A stretch of 64,000 nucleotides of DNA from an uncultured Mollicutes bacterium. Lineage in GTDB: Bacteria; Bacillota_I; Bacilli_A; RFN20; CAG-826. Shown here piece after piece: positions 63,760 through 64,000 of the stretch. The position numbers were made by a program, and so were the translations under genes. Numbering within the stretch: the first letter of the stretch is position 1; every line of letters begins with the position of its first letter. The notes below the pieces were generated by a model. It was not told the origin of the DNA, did not search any database, and saw nothing but the letters and a program-made list of their open reading frames with translations. The stretch spans positions 46,409 to 110,408 of the forward strand of contig UQFQ01000004.1 of the NCBI GenBank assembly GCA_900540395.1. Direction: 5' to 3'.

Positions 63760-64000
63760 CAAAATCTTTTATCACAATAACTCACACACAAAGCATAGAT
63801 CTCACACTTAACACAGATAACTTACTCACAAAGAATTAATCACAACACAAATTAAGATCTACTAACACTCGATCTTTTTTTCATACTTTCTTTCCCACCC
63901 CATATAAAAATATTAGAAAAATAATACTTACTCTGTCTCTACCTATATATAGACTTCCTACTCATACTTACCTACTACAACATATACTAACAGCTACCTA
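63760..64000. other. G-depleted terminal segment
   Basis: About 240 bp with roughly a dozen G on the plus strand while C is common (tracts like CTCACACACAAAG and CTTACCTACTACAAC). No convincing ORF on either strand, no RNA family recognised. It differs sharply from all other intergenic DNA in the window. Confidence 0.5.

Noticed and set aside
1..64000. tRNA, rRNA or CRISPR arrays
   Set aside because: No T-arm-like GGTTCGAATCC context in gene gaps, no rRNA blocks and no regularly spaced repeats were seen.

Overview
The window is a roughly 64 kb stretch of a low-GC Gram-positive chromosome centred on its replication origin. TGA is used as an ordinary stop codon (for example at the ends of yaaA and recF), so this is not a recoded Mollicute. 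Gene order follows the Bacilli: rpmH-rnpA-yidC-jag-mnmE on one side of oriC, dnaA-dnaN-yaaA-recF-gyrB-gyrA-serS-SRP RNA-tadA on the other, and pth-mfd-rqcP-tilS-ftsH-dus-lysS further out. The sporulation genes that sit in the last cluster in Bacillus (spoVT, yabP/Q, spoIIE, also divIC and fin) are absent. This suggests an asporogenous, streamlined member of the Bacilli (Erysipelotrichia/RF39-like). That placement is an inference, and no species is named.

Layout. 1-9.86 kb, minus strand: lysS (partial), dus, ftsH, tilS, rqcP, mfd, pth, densely packed. 10.0-14.6 kb, plus strand: a TetR regulator with an operator-like promoter, then a heterodimeric ABC exporter pair. 14.7-19.4 kb: an FGGY sugar kinase (minus) and pyruvate phosphate dikinase (plus). 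19.5-27.2 kb, minus: a ten-gene run of translation, membrane insertion and tRNA/rRNA maturation genes from rpmH down to a small repeat protein. 27.2-27.6 kb: oriC with eight DnaA boxes. 27.6-39.2 kb, plus: replication genes and gyrase, a glycosyltransferase, serS, SRP RNA, tadA. 39.6-46.8 kb, plus: a MacB-like ABC transporter, a CtpE-like P-type ATPase, a TetR regulator and an M50-like membrane protein. 46.8-56.4 kb: mscL, degV, the tldE/tldD pair, a second glycosyltransferase, rpmE, a GNAT acetyltransferase, metG and an aldehyde dehydrogenase. 56.5-61.6 kb is the accessory region: a probable small RNA, an IS30-family element, and a DpnII-type GATC restriction-modification locus. 61.6-64 kb: a candidate structured RNA, a small protein resembling the Fmt C-terminal domain, an RNA m5U methyltransferase, and a strongly G-depleted tail.

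Genes on each side of oriC mostly point away from it, as expected for co-orientation with replication. The most notable material is in the accessory region. The restriction locus has an HTH-Dam fusion methyltransferase under a perfect 12-bp inverted-repeat operator with a leaderless promoter, a second methyltransferase, an unrecognised 175-residue protein, and a DpnII endonuclease. Next to it lie a hairpin RNA with an exposed anti-Shine-Dalgarno loop and an IS30 element with unusual nested ends. Across the window several genes have a -10 box exactly 6 nt before the ATG, which points to leaderless mRNAs, and a 20-24 bp repeat recurs at five sites between 9.9 and 23.6 kb.
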